Source of the DNA: Clostridium_AD sp050717635
GTDB taxonomy: Bacteria; Bacillota; Clostridia; Clostridiales; Clostridiaceae
Length of the DNA: 64,000 nt
Direction: 5' to 3'
Assembly: GCF_050717635.1 (NCBI RefSeq)
Contig: NZ_JBOITO010000003.1
Span: 186,001-250,000, forward strand
Below are positions 49,857 through 59,724 of this stretch, one piece after another. The translations under genes and the position numbers were made by a program. How positions within the stretch are numbered: position 1 is the stretch's first letter; each line of letters starts with the position of its first letter. The notes beneath the pieces were generated by a model. It was given only the letters and a program-made list of their open reading frames with translations, was not told where the DNA came from and did not search any database.

Positions 49857-51125
49857 ATGAATAATTGGAAAACCCATATACCAGAAGGATCAAGAGATAT
49901 CCTTTTCGAGGATTGCAGTAATAAAATTGAGATTGTAAATAAACTTAGGAAATTATATATAACTAGTGGCTATTTAGAAGTACTATCCCCTACATTAGAA
50001 TTTTATGATGTTTTTCAAGGAGAAACTACATCTATTGAACAGGAAAAAATGTATAAACTTTTTGATAATGTAGGAAGAATATTGGTGTTAAGACCAGATA
50101 TGACAACACCAATAGCAAGGATTGCGGCAACGAAGCTTAAAGATTCATTATATCCACTGAGAATATGCTACAGTGGAAACATATTTAGGGTGAATGAAAA
50201 TTGGGATGGGAAGATAAGTGAAGTCACTCAATCTGGAATAGAAATATTAGGAAGTGAAAGTCAAAAGTCAGATTCAGAGGTAATTATAACAGCCATTCAG
50301 GCTCTTCTTGCAATAGGGGTGAAAAAATTTGAACTTGAAATTGGCCAAGCTGAATTTTTTAAAGGCTTAATCGAGGATATAGAACTAGGTAGTGATGAAA
50401 TGGAAAAGTTAAGGGGACTAGTTGAAAGTAAGAATTTTGGAGCGCTACGAGAGTTTTTAGAAAAGAGTGAATCACGAGTTGGCATGGATAATTTAGAAGC
50501 TTTAAAAAAATTACCGGAACTATTCGGAGGTATTGAAATTCTTGCGAAGGCTAGAAGTTTAACAAAAAATAAAAGAGCAGTGGCAGCAATAGATACTATA
50601 GAAAAAATTTATGAAAGAATAGAAAGCGTAGGACTTGGTGAATATATTTCAATTGATTTAGGAATGGTTCAGCAGATTGATTATTATACGGGCATTATTT
50701 TTAGAGGATATAGTAGTAAGGTTGGAACTACAATTATTAGTGGAGGAAGATATGATAATTTAATTGCAAAGTTTGGTGCGTCTATGCCAGCAGTTGGTTT
50801 TGCTATAGATGTGGACAACATCCTATCCGTTCTTGAAAAACAAGGGAATAATAATGAAATATTAAAACAGATTTTTCTTATTCATTATGAAAATTCGCAA
50901 GTAGGAAGTGCTTGCACGCTTGCATCACTGATTAGAGCAAAAGGATTTATTGCAGAGCTTGGCCTATTTGAAGATAAAGAAAAGGCTTTGAATTATGGAC
51001 AGCAAAAGAATATAGATAAAATGATATGTATGTATGAAAATGAAAATGTCCAAATAATAGATATTAAAAGCAAGAAATGCTGGAGCGAGGATTTAGAGAA
51101 ATTTATTGTGAGTTTGGGGGAATAA
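49857..51125 (+). CDS. hisZ: ATP phosphoribosyltransferase regulatory subunit
   Basis: A 422-residue HisRS-like protein without aminoacylation activity that activates short HisG. Motif 2-like RPDMTTPIARIAA and the class II core (FQGETTSIEQEKMYKL) are present; the C-terminal anticodon-binding-like region is divergent. GAGGAG before the ATG. Confidence 0.92.
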   Translation: MNNWKTHIPEGSRDILFEDCSNKIEIVNKLRKLYITSGYLEVLSPTLEFYDVFQGETTSIEQEKMYKLFDNVGRILVLRPDMTTPIARIAATKLKDSLYPLRICYSGNIFRVNENWDGKISEVTQSGIEILGSESQKSDSEVIITAIQALLAIGVKKFELEIGQAEFFKGLIEDIELGSDEMEKLRGLVESKNFGALREFLEKSESRVGMDNLEALKKLPELFGGIEILAKARSLTKNKRAVAAIDTIEKIYERIESVGLGEYISIDLGMVQQIDYYTGIIFRGYSSKVGTTIISGGRYDNLIAKFGASMPAVGFAIDVDNILSVLEKQGNNNEILKQIFLIHYENSQVGSACTLASLIRAKGFIAELGLFEDKEKALNYGQQKNIDKMICMYENENVQIIDIKSKKCWSEDLEKFIVSLGE

Positions 51126-51127
51126 TG

Positions 51128-51778
51128 ATGAAAGCAATTCGGATAGCATTAACAAAAGGAAGACTGGAAAAGTACGCTATTAAAATGTTTGAAGATATTG
51201 GAGTAGATTGTACGCAGCTACGACACAAGGGAAGAAAATTAATCCTAGTGGATGAGAAAAATAATATAGAATTTGTGCTAGTGAAATCCACAGATGTTTT
51301 GACCTACGTAGAACACGGGGCTGCAGATATAGGAATTGTTGGCAAAGATACTTTAATGGAACAAAATAAAGATTATTATGAAGTTGTAGATTTAAAAGTT
51401 GGGAAATGTATATTCGCTGTGGCGGCCCTACCAAGTTTTAAAAGCTATGATGGATACAATCGCAAAAAGATAGCTACTAAATATCCAACAGTAGCAAAAG
51501 AATATTTTAAGAAAAACAATGAAGATGTAGAAATTATAAAACTTGATGGATCGGTGGAACTTGCTCCTATATTAAAATTATCAGATGCAATAGTAGATTT
51601 GGTTGAAACTGGAGATACATTAAAAGAAAATGGACTAATTATAATAGAAAAAATCTGTGATATTAGTGCAAGAATGATTGTAAATAGAGCAAGTATGAAA
51701 ATGAAAAAAGAGAAAATAAGCAACTTAATATTGAAGGTTCAAGAATATGTAGATAAAAATGAGGTGTCAGTATTATGA
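51128..51778 (+). CDS. hisG: ATP phosphoribosyltransferase, short form
   Basis: A 216-residue catalytic subunit for the first step of histidine synthesis. It lacks the C-terminal regulatory domain, which is why HisZ is encoded upstream. IALTKGRLEKYAIKMF, GIVGKDTLME and the PRPP loop DLVETGDTLKENG are visible. ATG at 51125 and 51128 are both possible; GGGGG spacing favours 51128. Confidence 0.93.
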   Translation: MKAIRIALTKGRLEKYAIKMFEDIGVDCTQLRHKGRKLILVDEKNNIEFVLVKSTDVLTYVEHGAADIGIVGKDTLMEQNKDYYEVVDLKVGKCIFAVAALPSFKSYDGYNRKKIATKYPTVAKEYFKKNNEDVEIIKLDGSVELAPILKLSDAIVDLVETGDTLKENGLIIIEKICDISARMIVNRASMKMKKEKISNLILKVQEYVDKNEVSVL

Positions 51779-53070
51779 TAAAAATTATAAAAGCAAAGAG
51801 CAACGTAGGAAAAGAACATATGGAAAATATTAAAAAAAGAGCAGAAGACATTCAAAAGGATGTGAATACTGTGGTGGATAAAATTTTACAAGATGTAAAA
51901 AGTAGAGGCGATGAAGCCATAATACAGTACACACAAAAATTTGATAGTAAATTTATTACTAAGGAAAATCTTATTGTATCAGAGGAAGAAATTAAGAATG
52001 CCTATAAAATGGTAGATAAGGATTTCCTAGATGCAATTAACCTAGCAAAGAAAAATGTGACGCAGTTTCATGAAAAACAAATAAGAAACCCCTTTATGAT
52101 GACAAAACAAAAGGGAGTTATTTTAGGACAAACAGTTAGAGGCGTAGAAAGTGCAGGTATATATGTACCCGGTGGCACAGCGGTATATCCGTCCTCAGTT
52201 ATTATGAATGCAATTCCAGCAAAGGTGGCAGGTGTTGAAAATCTAGTAATGGTGACACCACCACTAGCGGATGGAAGTATTAACCCACATATCTTAGTAG
52301 CGGCAGACATAGCAGGTGTAGGCAAGATATATAAAGTAGGTGGTGCACAAGCAATAGCTGGTCTTGCTTTTGGAACAGAAAGTATTTCTAAGGTGGATAA
52401 AATTGTGGGGCCAGGAAATATATACGTGGCCATGGCCAAAAGAAGTGTATTTGGATATGTAGATATAGATATGATTGCGGGGCCAAGTGAAATACTAATT
52501 ATTGCAGATGAAACTGCAAATGAAAAATTCATTGCTGCTGATTTAATGTCTCAAGCAGAGCATGATGTACTTGCATCAGCAATGCTAATAACAACATCTA
52601 AAGACCTTGCAGAAAAGGTAGTAAAAGAATTAGAAGTACAGATAAAAACTATGAGCCGAAAAAATATTATTAAAGAGTCTCTGTTAAAATATGGAGTTAT
52701 TTTAATTGTTGATACTATAAATGAGGCTATAGAACTGGCTAATAAAATTGCACCAGAACATCTTGAAGTTTTAGTTGAAAGTCCATTTGATTTTTTAGGA
52801 AGTATAAAAAATGCAGGTTCTATATTTTTAGGTGAGTATTCGCCAGAACCACTAGGTGATTATGTTGCAGGACCTAATCATGTTCTTCCAACCGGTGGAA
52901 CTTCAAGATTCTTTTCGCCATTATCTGTAGATGATTTTATTAAAAAATCAAGTTATATATACTATACAAAGGAAGCTTTAGGTGAGGTCAAGGATAAGGT
53001 AATAAAACTTACAGAGGTTGAAGGGCTAACTGCTCATGGAAATTCTATAAAAGTGAGGTTTGAAAAATGA
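51775..53070 (+). CDS. hisD: Histidinol dehydrogenase
   Basis: A 431-residue zinc enzyme catalysing the last two oxidations to histidine. GPGNIYVAMAKR, GPSEILIIAD, SQAEHDVLA, and LPTGGTSRFFSPL with LTAHGNS at the end are diagnostic. Overlaps hisG by 4 nt. Confidence 0.95.
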   Translation: MIKIIKAKSNVGKEHMENIKKRAEDIQKDVNTVVDKILQDVKSRGDEAIIQYTQKFDSKFITKENLIVSEEEIKNAYKMVDKDFLDAINLAKKNVTQFHEKQIRNPFMMTKQKGVILGQTVRGVESAGIYVPGGTAVYPSSVIMNAIPAKVAGVENLVMVTPPLADGSINPHILVAADIAGVGKIYKVGGAQAIAGLAFGTESISKVDKIVGPGNIYVAMAKRSVFGYVDIDMIAGPSEILIIADETANEKFIAADLMSQAEHDVLASAMLITTSKDLAEKVVKELEVQIKTMSRKNIIKESLLKYGVILIVDTINEAIELANKIAPEHLEVLVESPFDFLGSIKNAGSIFLGEYSPEPLGDYVAGPNHVLPTGGTSRFFSPLSVDDFIKKSSYIYYTKEALGEVKDKVIKLTEVEGLTAHGNSIKVRFEK

Positions 53071-54116
53071 TACAGGACTTATTTAGAAGTGATCTAAGAA
53101 ATTTTAAAGCTTATGAACCCTCCAAAACTGATTATAAAGTAAGGTTAGATGCCAATGAAAATTTTAGTAACCTTTCTCAAGAGATAAGGACAAAGATAGG
53201 TTGGGCAATTGAGGAATCTATTTTTAATAGATACCCTGATCCAGCTGCCTTGGAGGTATGCGAACACTATGCACAGTATGCAAATGTAAAGAGTATAAAT
53301 ATAATGGCAGGGAATGGTTCAGATGAATGCATACAAATCATTACTAATACTTTCTTAAATACAGGTGATAAGGTAGCAATGCAAAGTCCTGATTTTTCAA
53401 TGTATGCACTATATACTAAAGTTGCAGGTGGAATACCAATTGAGTTTCCACTTGATGATGAGTTGAAATTGGATGTAGAAGGTTTTATTTCAATGGTAAA
53501 AAAAGAAAAAGTTAAAATAGTGTTTTTATCCAATCCTAATAATCCTACTGGTGGAATTATTTCAAGAGAGAATATTATTAAAATAATTGAAGAATGCAAT
53601 TGTATTGTGGTTATTGATGAAGCTTATTATGAATTTTATGGAAAAAGTGTAACGGATTTAATCGAGCAGTATGAAAATTTAATTGTACTTAGAACCTGTT
53701 CTAAGTTTGGACTTGCAGCAGTTAGGATAGGATTTTTAATTACTGGTAGTGTTCTAATGGGAGAACTTAAAAAAGTAAAACCTCCTTATAATGTGAATGC
53801 AATTTCTCAGAGTATTACTTCTGTTATTTTAAAAGATTCGGAAATTATAAGTAAAAATATAGAACGTATACTTATAGAGAAAAAGTATTTATTACAAGGA
53901 TTAAATAATATTCTTAGAATAAAAATCTATAAATCAGAAGCCAATTTTATATTGATCCAATTTGAAGATGCACAAAAGATTAAAGAAAAACTTTTAGAGC
54001 TAAGTATAAATGTGAGAAGTTATGCTTCTGGTAGATTGAAAAATTGTTTAAGAATAACAGTTGGCAGCAGAGAAGAAAACCTAAAATTATTAGACAATAT
54101 TTCCCAGGAAAAGTAA
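53067..54116 (+). CDS. hisC: Histidinol-phosphate aminotransferase
   Basis: A 349-residue fold-I PLP enzyme. LDANENFSNL, RYPDPAALE, NGSDECIQII, SNPNNPTGG and the PLP Lys in RTCSKFGLAAVRIGF are all present. Overlaps hisD by 4 nt. Confidence 0.95.
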   Translation: MIQDLFRSDLRNFKAYEPSKTDYKVRLDANENFSNLSQEIRTKIGWAIEESIFNRYPDPAALEVCEHYAQYANVKSINIMAGNGSDECIQIITNTFLNTGDKVAMQSPDFSMYALYTKVAGGIPIEFPLDDELKLDVEGFISMVKKEKVKIVFLSNPNNPTGGIISRENIIKIIEECNCIVVIDEAYYEFYGKSVTDLIEQYENLIVLRTCSKFGLAAVRIGFLITGSVLMGELKKVKPPYNVNAISQSITSVILKDSEIISKNIERILIEKKYLLQGLNNILRIKIYKSEANFILIQFEDAQKIKEKLLELSINVRSYASGRLKNCLRITVGSREENLKLLDNISQEK

Positions 54117-54171
54117 AAAAATATATATGGTTAAGTATATTTGTATTTTGAAAATTAAGGGAGTGATATAA

Positions 54172-54762
54172 GTGATTATAAGAGAATCGAAAATTTTGAG
54201 AGAAAGTAAAGAAACAAAAATAGATTTAAGTCTAAATTTAGATGGATGTGGAAAATATGAAGGAGACACAGGCATAGGTTTTTTTGATCATATGTTATGT
54301 CTTTTTGCAAAACAAGGACTTTTGGATTTATATGTAGAGGTACAAGGGGATTTAAATGTAGACTCCCATCATACAATTGAAGATGTAGGGATAGTACTTG
54401 GAAGTGCTATTAAGAAAGCAATGAAGGGCAAAGAGGGGATTAAGAGATATGGAACTAGTTTTGTACCAATGGATGAAACACTTGCTACAGTGTCCCTAGA
54501 TCTTAGTGGTAGAGCGTTCCTTGTATTCGAAGGAAACTTTACTGTAGATAGGCTTGGAAGCTTTGATACAGAAATGGTAGAAGAATTTTTCAGAGCTGTT
54601 GCAGCTAATGCAGGAATTACGCTTCATGCAAGAATTATTTATGGAAAAAATAATCATCATATGGTTGAGGCACTATTCAAGGCTTTTGGAAAAGCCTTAA
54701 GTGAAGCACTTACCTATGACGAACGGATAAAAGGAGTACTATCTACAAAAGGATTTTTATAA
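54172..54762 (+). CDS. hisB: Imidazoleglycerol-phosphate dehydratase
   Basis: A 196-residue monofunctional dehydratase with the two metal-binding repeats GFFDHMLC...DSHHTIEDVG and HARIIYGKNNHHMVEALFKA. GTG start at 54172 after AGGGAGTGA. No fused phosphatase domain, so histidinol-phosphatase must come from another gene. Confidence 0.95.
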   Translation: MIIRESKILRESKETKIDLSLNLDGCGKYEGDTGIGFFDHMLCLFAKQGLLDLYVEVQGDLNVDSHHTIEDVGIVLGSAIKKAMKGKEGIKRYGTSFVPMDETLATVSLDLSGRAFLVFEGNFTVDRLGSFDTEMVEEFFRAVAANAGITLHARIIYGKNNHHMVEALFKAFGKALSEALTYDERIKGVLSTKGFL

Positions 54763-54775
54763 GGAGGGGAATAGT

Positions 54776-55378
54776 ATGATAGCTATAGTGGACTATGGTG
54801 TGGGAAATTTAAAGAGTGTTCAAAATGCTCTTAAAGCCTTGAATATTCCTTCTATAATATCTTCTGATAACGAGGAAATAGCAAATAGTAGAAGCATTAT
54901 TGTTCCAGGTGTGGGTGCCTTTCCAGATGCAATGAAAAGTATGAAGGCTAGAGGCCTTGATAAGGTAATTATATCAGCAGCAAAGGAGGGCACGCCAATA
55001 CTTGGTATATGTCTTGGCATGCAGCTCTTCTTTGAGGAAAGTTACGAGATTGAAAAATGCACGGGATTAGGCTTTTTTAAAGGAACCATTGTGAAATTAG
55101 AAGGAGCTATAAAAATTCCTCATATGGGATGGAATAGTTTAACTTTTGAAACGTATAATCCATTACTCCAGGGCGTAGAGGAAAATAAATATGTATACTT
55201 TGTTCATTCTTATTATGCGAAGGTCCATGAGGAAGGCATAATAAATGCATATAGTACTTATGAAAAAAAAATACCTGCAATTGTAAGTAAGGGTAATATA
55301 TATGGTATGCAATTTCATCCAGAGAAAAGCGGCGAAGCTGGGATGAAACTACTCGAAAACTTTGGGAGGCTAGTATAA
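54776..55378 (+). CDS. hisH: Imidazole glycerol phosphate synthase, glutaminase subunit
   Basis: A 200-residue class-I glutamine amidotransferase; nucleophile Cys in GICLGMQLFFEES, His/Glu of the triad in QFHPEKSG. Supplies ammonia to HisF. AAGGAGGGG RBS. Confidence 0.95.
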   Translation: MIAIVDYGVGNLKSVQNALKALNIPSIISSDNEEIANSRSIIVPGVGAFPDAMKSMKARGLDKVIISAAKEGTPILGICLGMQLFFEESYEIEKCTGLGFFKGTIVKLEGAIKIPHMGWNSLTFETYNPLLQGVEENKYVYFVHSYYAKVHEEGIINAYSTYEKKIPAIVSKGNIYGMQFHPEKSGEAGMKLLENFGRLV

Positions 55379-56094
55379 TGAAGATATTTCCAGCAATAGA
55401 CTTAAAAAACGGGAAATGTGTTAGACTATATCAAGGTGAATTTAATTCTGCTAAGGTTGTTGCGGAAGACCCTTTGCAAACAGCCCTAAACTTTGCAGCG
55501 AAGGGGGCGGAATATCTACATATGGTAGATTTGGATGGGGCATTAACTGGAACTATTGAAAATTTAAATAGTATAAACAAAGTTATAAGTGATGCAAAGA
55601 TTCCTATTCAGCTAGGTGGAGGAATAAGGAGTTTGGATACCGTTGATATGCTAATTAAAAAAGGTCTGAGTAGGGTAATACTTGGCACTGCAGCTTTGAA
55701 TAATCAATCTCTTGTAAAAGAGGCTGTTAAAAAGTATGGAGACAAAATTGCAGTTGGTATCGACGCAAGGGATGGATATGTAGCAGTGGAAGGCTGGCAG
55801 ACTAGCAGTAAAATAGAATATATAGATTTTGCCAAACAAATGGAATTTCTAGGAGTTAAAACTATTATCTTTACAGATATAAGTAGGGATGGAACTTTGA
55901 CGGGACCTAATTTTGAAGCCACGGGTTTGATGAATGATACGGTGTCCTGTAATATAATTGCCTCCGGTGGTATGAAATGTCTTGCTGATATAAAAAAACT
56001 TAGGAAGATGAATTTGTATGGAGCCATTATAGGGAAGGCACTTTATAGTGGAAATATATCACTAGAAGATGCAATCTATGAGGGGAGTAGATAA
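55378..56094 (+). CDS. hisA: ProFAR isomerase
   Basis: A 238-residue (beta/alpha)8 barrel with AIDLKNGKCVRLYQG, catalytic Asp residues in LDGALTG and TDISRDGTLTG, and phosphate-binding GGGIRS and SGGMKC. The ATG shares its A with the hisH stop. Confidence 0.95.
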   Translation: MKIFPAIDLKNGKCVRLYQGEFNSAKVVAEDPLQTALNFAAKGAEYLHMVDLDGALTGTIENLNSINKVISDAKIPIQLGGGIRSLDTVDMLIKKGLSRVILGTAALNNQSLVKEAVKKYGDKIAVGIDARDGYVAVEGWQTSSKIEYIDFAKQMEFLGVKTIIFTDISRDGTLTGPNFEATGLMNDTVSCNIIASGGMKCLADIKKLRKMNLYGAIIGKALYSGNISLEDAIYEGSR

Positions 56095-56096
56095 AG

Positions 56097-56858
56097 ATGC
56101 TTACTAAAAGAATCATTCCTTGTCTGGATGTAACTATGGGAAGGGTAATGAAAGGAATCAACTTTATAAATTTAACTGATGTAGGCGACCCTGTAGAAAT
56201 CGCTGAGTTTTATAACAGTGAAGGTGCAGATGAAATAGTTTTTTTAGATATAACAGCTACTCATGAAGGAAGAAAAACCATGCTCGATGTGGTAAAAAGG
56301 ACTGCTGAAAAAGTATTTATCCCTCTCACTGTAGGTGGAGGAATTAAAACTATAGAAGATTTTAAAGAAACTCTTAGAGCCGGAGCAGATAAAATTTCTG
56401 TAAACTCCGCAGCAATTAGAAGGCCTCAGCTTATTTCAGAAGCAGCAGCAAAGTTTGGAAGCCAATGCGTAGTAGTTGCTATAGATGGTAAGAAAAATGC
56501 GGACGGACTCGGATGGAATGTTGTTATAAATGGCGGGAGAATAGATACAGGCCTAGATGCCTTAGAATGGGCTAAAACTGTAGAAAAACTAGGGGCAGGC
56601 GAAATACTCTTAACTAGTATGGATTACGATGGAACAAAAAAAGGATATGATATAGAATTTCTAAATGCAGTTACGGGAAGTATAAATATTCCTGTAATTG
56701 CGTCAGGTGGTTGTGGTAAACTTGAAGACTTTTATGAGGTTTTTGCGAAAAGTGGAGCAGATGCGGCCCTTGCAGCATCACTATTTCATTACAAAGAATT
56801 ATCCATAAGAGAAGTAAAACAGTATCTTAAAGATAGTGGTGTAGAAATTAGAATTTAA
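56097..56858 (+). CDS. hisF: Imidazole glycerol phosphate synthase, cyclase subunit
   Basis: A 253-residue barrel related to HisA. IIPCLDVTMGRVMKG (catalytic Asp11), TVGGGIKTIEDF, LTSMDYDGTKKGYD (second Asp) and ASGGCGKLEDF. Forms the synthase with HisH. Confidence 0.95.
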   Translation: MLTKRIIPCLDVTMGRVMKGINFINLTDVGDPVEIAEFYNSEGADEIVFLDITATHEGRKTMLDVVKRTAEKVFIPLTVGGGIKTIEDFKETLRAGADKISVNSAAIRRPQLISEAAAKFGSQCVVVAIDGKKNADGLGWNVVINGGRIDTGLDALEWAKTVEKLGAGEILLTSMDYDGTKKGYDIEFLNAVTGSINIPVIASGGCGKLEDFYEVFAKSGADAALAASLFHYKELSIREVKQYLKDSGVEIRI

Positions 56859-56885
56859 TAAAAACTAACGAAATGTGGTGGTTTT

Positions 56886-57218
56886 GTGGACATAAAAGAG
56901 CTTCAATTTAATAATGGATTATTACCTGCAATAGTGCAGGATTATAAAAGTGGAAAGGTTTTAATGCTTGCATATATGAACGAAGAATCGCTTGAAAAGA
57001 CTATGGCCACAGGAACAACTTGGTTCTGGAGCAGATCTAGAAATGGGTTCTGGAACAAAGGTGAATCCTCAGGACATTTTCAATATGTTAAGAGTATAAG
57101 TATTGATTGTGATGCAGATACAATTCTTATTAAGGCAGAACAAAAGGGGGTAGCTTGCCATACAGGGAAGGAAAGTTGTTTTTACAGGGAAATTTGGAAT
57201 GGTAAAATAGATAAATAA
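56886..57218 (+). CDS. hisI: Phosphoribosyl-AMP cyclohydrolase
   Basis: A 110-residue zinc hydrolase, GTG start. MLAYMNEESLEKTM, FWSRSRNGFWNKGESSGH, DCDADTILI and VACHTGKESCFY contain the metal ligands. Separate from HisE here, unlike the fused enterobacterial form. Confidence 0.95.
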   Translation: MDIKELQFNNGLLPAIVQDYKSGKVLMLAYMNEESLEKTMATGTTWFWSRSRNGFWNKGESSGHFQYVKSISIDCDADTILIKAEQKGVACHTGKESCFYREIWNGKIDK

Positions 57219-57239
57219 ATTAGAAAAGGGGTTAATAAA

Positions 57240-57575
57240 ATGAGTGAAAATAATGTAGTACAGGAACTTTATAAAATAATCGAAGAAAGAAAAGAAAATC
57301 CTATAGAAGGTTCTTACACAAGTTACCTTTTTGAAGAGGGCTTGGATAAAATCTTAAAAAAAATAGGTGAGGAAAGTGCAGAAGTTATAATTAGTTCTAA
57401 AAACGATGATCAGAAAGAAATTGTTTTAGAAATATCTGATTTATTCTATCACACACTAGTACTTATGGTATTAAAGGGAGTTAAAGTAGAAGATATTGTG
57501 GAAGAGCTTGAAACAAGAAGGAAAAAGATAGGAAATAAAAAACAAAGCAGAGAAGATACTGTAGGAATACACTAA
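57240..57575 (+). CDS. hisE: Phosphoribosyl-ATP pyrophosphatase
   Basis: A 111-residue MazG-like helical enzyme. SYTSYLFEEGLDKILKKIGEESAEVII and the metal-binding EISDLFYH are typical. Last gene of the operon, before a terminator. Confidence 0.94.
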   Translation: MSENNVVQELYKIIEERKENPIEGSYTSYLFEEGLDKILKKIGEESAEVIISSKNDDQKEIVLEISDLFYHTLVLMVLKGVKVEDIVEELETRRKKIGNKKQSREDTVGIH

Positions 57576-57582
57576 GATAAAT

Positions 57583-57618
57583 AAAAGACTGACATATAAG
57601 TGGCAGTCTTTTATTATT
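57583..57618 (+). terminator. Intrinsic terminator of the his operon
   Basis: AAAAGACTG (57583-57591) pairs with CAGTCTTTT (57604-57612), followed by ATTATTA. Confidence 0.75.
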
Positions 57619-57647
57619 ATAAAAACAAAGGAAGAAAAAATACTGGG

Positions 57648-57713
57648 TTGACAAATTATAAAAAATGGTGTATTTTAATAGTATATTTAGCACTCATACA
57701 CATAGAGTGCTAA
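57648..57713 (+). promoter_or_regulatory. htpG promoter with CIRCE operator
   Basis: TTGACA (57648-57653) and TATTTT (57671-57676), spacing 17, followed by TTAGCACTC-N9-GAGTGCTAA (57687-57713), an exact CIRCE element bound by HrcA. HtpG should be induced by heat through HrcA. Confidence 0.92.
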
Positions 57714-57757
57714 CAAAAATAAATATAAAGTTATAGGTACGAAAGGGGAAATTTTAA

Positions 57758-59638
57758 TTGGAAAAGAAACAGTTTAAAACAGAATCAAAGAGGCTTCTGG
57801 ATATGATGGTAAATTCAATATATACTCATAGAGATATTTTTTTAAGAGAACTTGTCTCTAATGCTAGTGACGCTATTGATAAAATCTATTATAAAACATT
57901 AACAGATGAAACATTAACTTTTGATAAAGAAAACTACTTTATTACTATAGCTAATGATAAGGAAACTAGAACACTTACAATTTCTGATACAGGTATTGGT
58001 ATGACTAAAGATGAGCTTAGTGATAACCTTGGAGTTATAGCTAAGAGTGGATCTTTAGCATTTAAAAAAGAAAATGATATAAAAGACGGTTATGATATAA
58101 TTGGTCAATTTGGAGTTGGCTTCTATTCCGCATTTATGGTAGCGGATCATATTACTGTTATAAGTAAAGTATTTGGTAGTGATGAAGCTTATAAATGGGA
58201 ATCAGATGGTGCAGAGGGTTATACTATAGAACCTTGTGAAAAAAGTACTGTTGGTACAGATATTATACTTAAAATAAAAGAAAACATAGAAGACGAAGAC
58301 TTTGATAAGTATCTTGAAGAAGATGGACTAAAAACAATTATAAAGAAATACTCTGATTTTATTAGGTACCCAATTAAAATGGATGTAAGTGAATCAAAAT
58401 TAAAAGAGGGTAGTGAAACAGAGTACGAAGATTTTAGTACTGAAAAAACTGTAAATAGCATGGTTCCTATATGGAAAAAAAATAAAAGTGAATTAACTAA
58501 GGAAGATTATGATAGCTTTTATGCAGAAAAGCACTTTGGCTATGATAAACCAGCAAAACATATTCACATTAGTGTGGATGGTGCTTTAAGTTATAATGCA
58601 ATATTATTTATTCCAGGAAAAATGCCTTATGATTTTTATACAAAAGAATATGAAAAAGGCTTAGAATTATATTCAAGCAGCGTTTTAATCATGAATAAAT
58701 GTGCAGACTTATTGCCTGACTATTTTAGTTTTGTAAAAGGAATCGTGGATTCAGAAGATTTATCACTTAATATATCTAGAGAGGTATTGCAGCATGATAG
58801 ACAGCTTAAACTTATAGCTAAAAATATAAAAACTAAAATTAAGAATGAGTTAGAAAACTTATTAAAAAATGAAAGAGAAGTGTATGATGAATTCTACAAA
58901 TCTTTTGGAAGACAATTAAAATTTGGAATTTATAGTGAGTATGGTAGCAATAAAGAAGTACTTCAAGACCTACTTATGTTTTATTCGTCAAAAGAGAAAA
59001 AAATGGTAACACTAGATGAATATGTTTCTAGAATGCCAGAAAGTCAAAAATATATTTATTATGCTGCTGGAGAATCTAACGAGAGAATTGAAAAATTACC
59101 ACAAATTGAAATGGTATCAGATAGTGGATTCGAAATTCTATACTTTACAGATGATGTAGATGAATTTGCTATAAGAATGTTAATGGCATATAAAGAGAAA
59201 GAGTTTAAATCTGTATCAAGTGGCGACTTAGGTATAGAAGAAGAGAAAAAAGACGACACTGAGATCAAAGATGAAAAAGAAAGTAAGGAATTATTCGAGC
59301 ATATGAAGAAGGTTTTATCAGGTAAGGTTAAAGATGTTAGAGCATCAAAAAGACTTAAAAATTATCCTGTATGTCTTTCAAATGAAGGCGACCTTACAAT
59401 AGAAATGGAAAAAATATTAAATTCTATGCCTAACAATGAGAATGTAAAAGCAGATAAGGTTTTAGAAATAAATATAAATCATGATATGTTCACAGCGCTA
59501 AAAGATTCTTTTGAAAAAGATAAGGATAAGTTTGATTTATATACAAATATATTATACAGTCAGGCATTACTTATCGAAGGGTTACCTATTGCTGACCCAG
59601 TAGAATTTACAAACAGTGTATGTAAAATAATGGTTTAA
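57758..59638 (+). CDS. htpG: Chaperone HtpG (Hsp90)
   Basis: A 626-residue cytosolic Hsp90. GHKL ATPase motifs NASDAIDK, DTGIGMT and GQFGVGFYSAFMV in the N-domain; middle-domain Arg region SLNISREVLQHDRQLKLI; a Glu/Lys-rich linker before the C-terminal dimer domain (about 500). TTG start with AAAGGGGA seven nt upstream. Confidence 0.95.
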   Translation: MEKKQFKTESKRLLDMMVNSIYTHRDIFLRELVSNASDAIDKIYYKTLTDETLTFDKENYFITIANDKETRTLTISDTGIGMTKDELSDNLGVIAKSGSLAFKKENDIKDGYDIIGQFGVGFYSAFMVADHITVISKVFGSDEAYKWESDGAEGYTIEPCEKSTVGTDIILKIKENIEDEDFDKYLEEDGLKTIIKKYSDFIRYPIKMDVSESKLKEGSETEYEDFSTEKTVNSMVPIWKKNKSELTKEDYDSFYAEKHFGYDKPAKHIHISVDGALSYNAILFIPGKMPYDFYTKEYEKGLELYSSSVLIMNKCADLLPDYFSFVKGIVDSEDLSLNISREVLQHDRQLKLIAKNIKTKIKNELENLLKNEREVYDEFYKSFGRQLKFGIYSEYGSNKEVLQDLLMFYSSKEKKMVTLDEYVSRMPESQKYIYYAAGESNERIEKLPQIEMVSDSGFEILYFTDDVDEFAIRMLMAYKEKEFKSVSSGDLGIEEEKKDDTEIKDEKESKELFEHMKKVLSGKVKDVRASKRLKNYPVCLSNEGDLTIEMEKILNSMPNNENVKADKVLEININHDMFTALKDSFEKDKDKFDLYTNILYSQALLIEGLPIADPVEFTNSVCKIMV

Positions 59639-59649
59639 GTAGAAGCTAT

Positions 59650-59693
59650 AAATGAGCTATAAATGGACATTCGTTTATAGTTCATTTTTTTAT
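59650..59693 (+). terminator. Intrinsic terminator of htpG
   Basis: AATGAGCTATAAA pairs, with one bulge, with TTTATAGTTCATT and is followed by TTTTTATT. Confidence 0.75.
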
Positions 59694-59724
59694 TCAACAA
59701 ATTTCAAAGGAGAGATAAGCAGTT

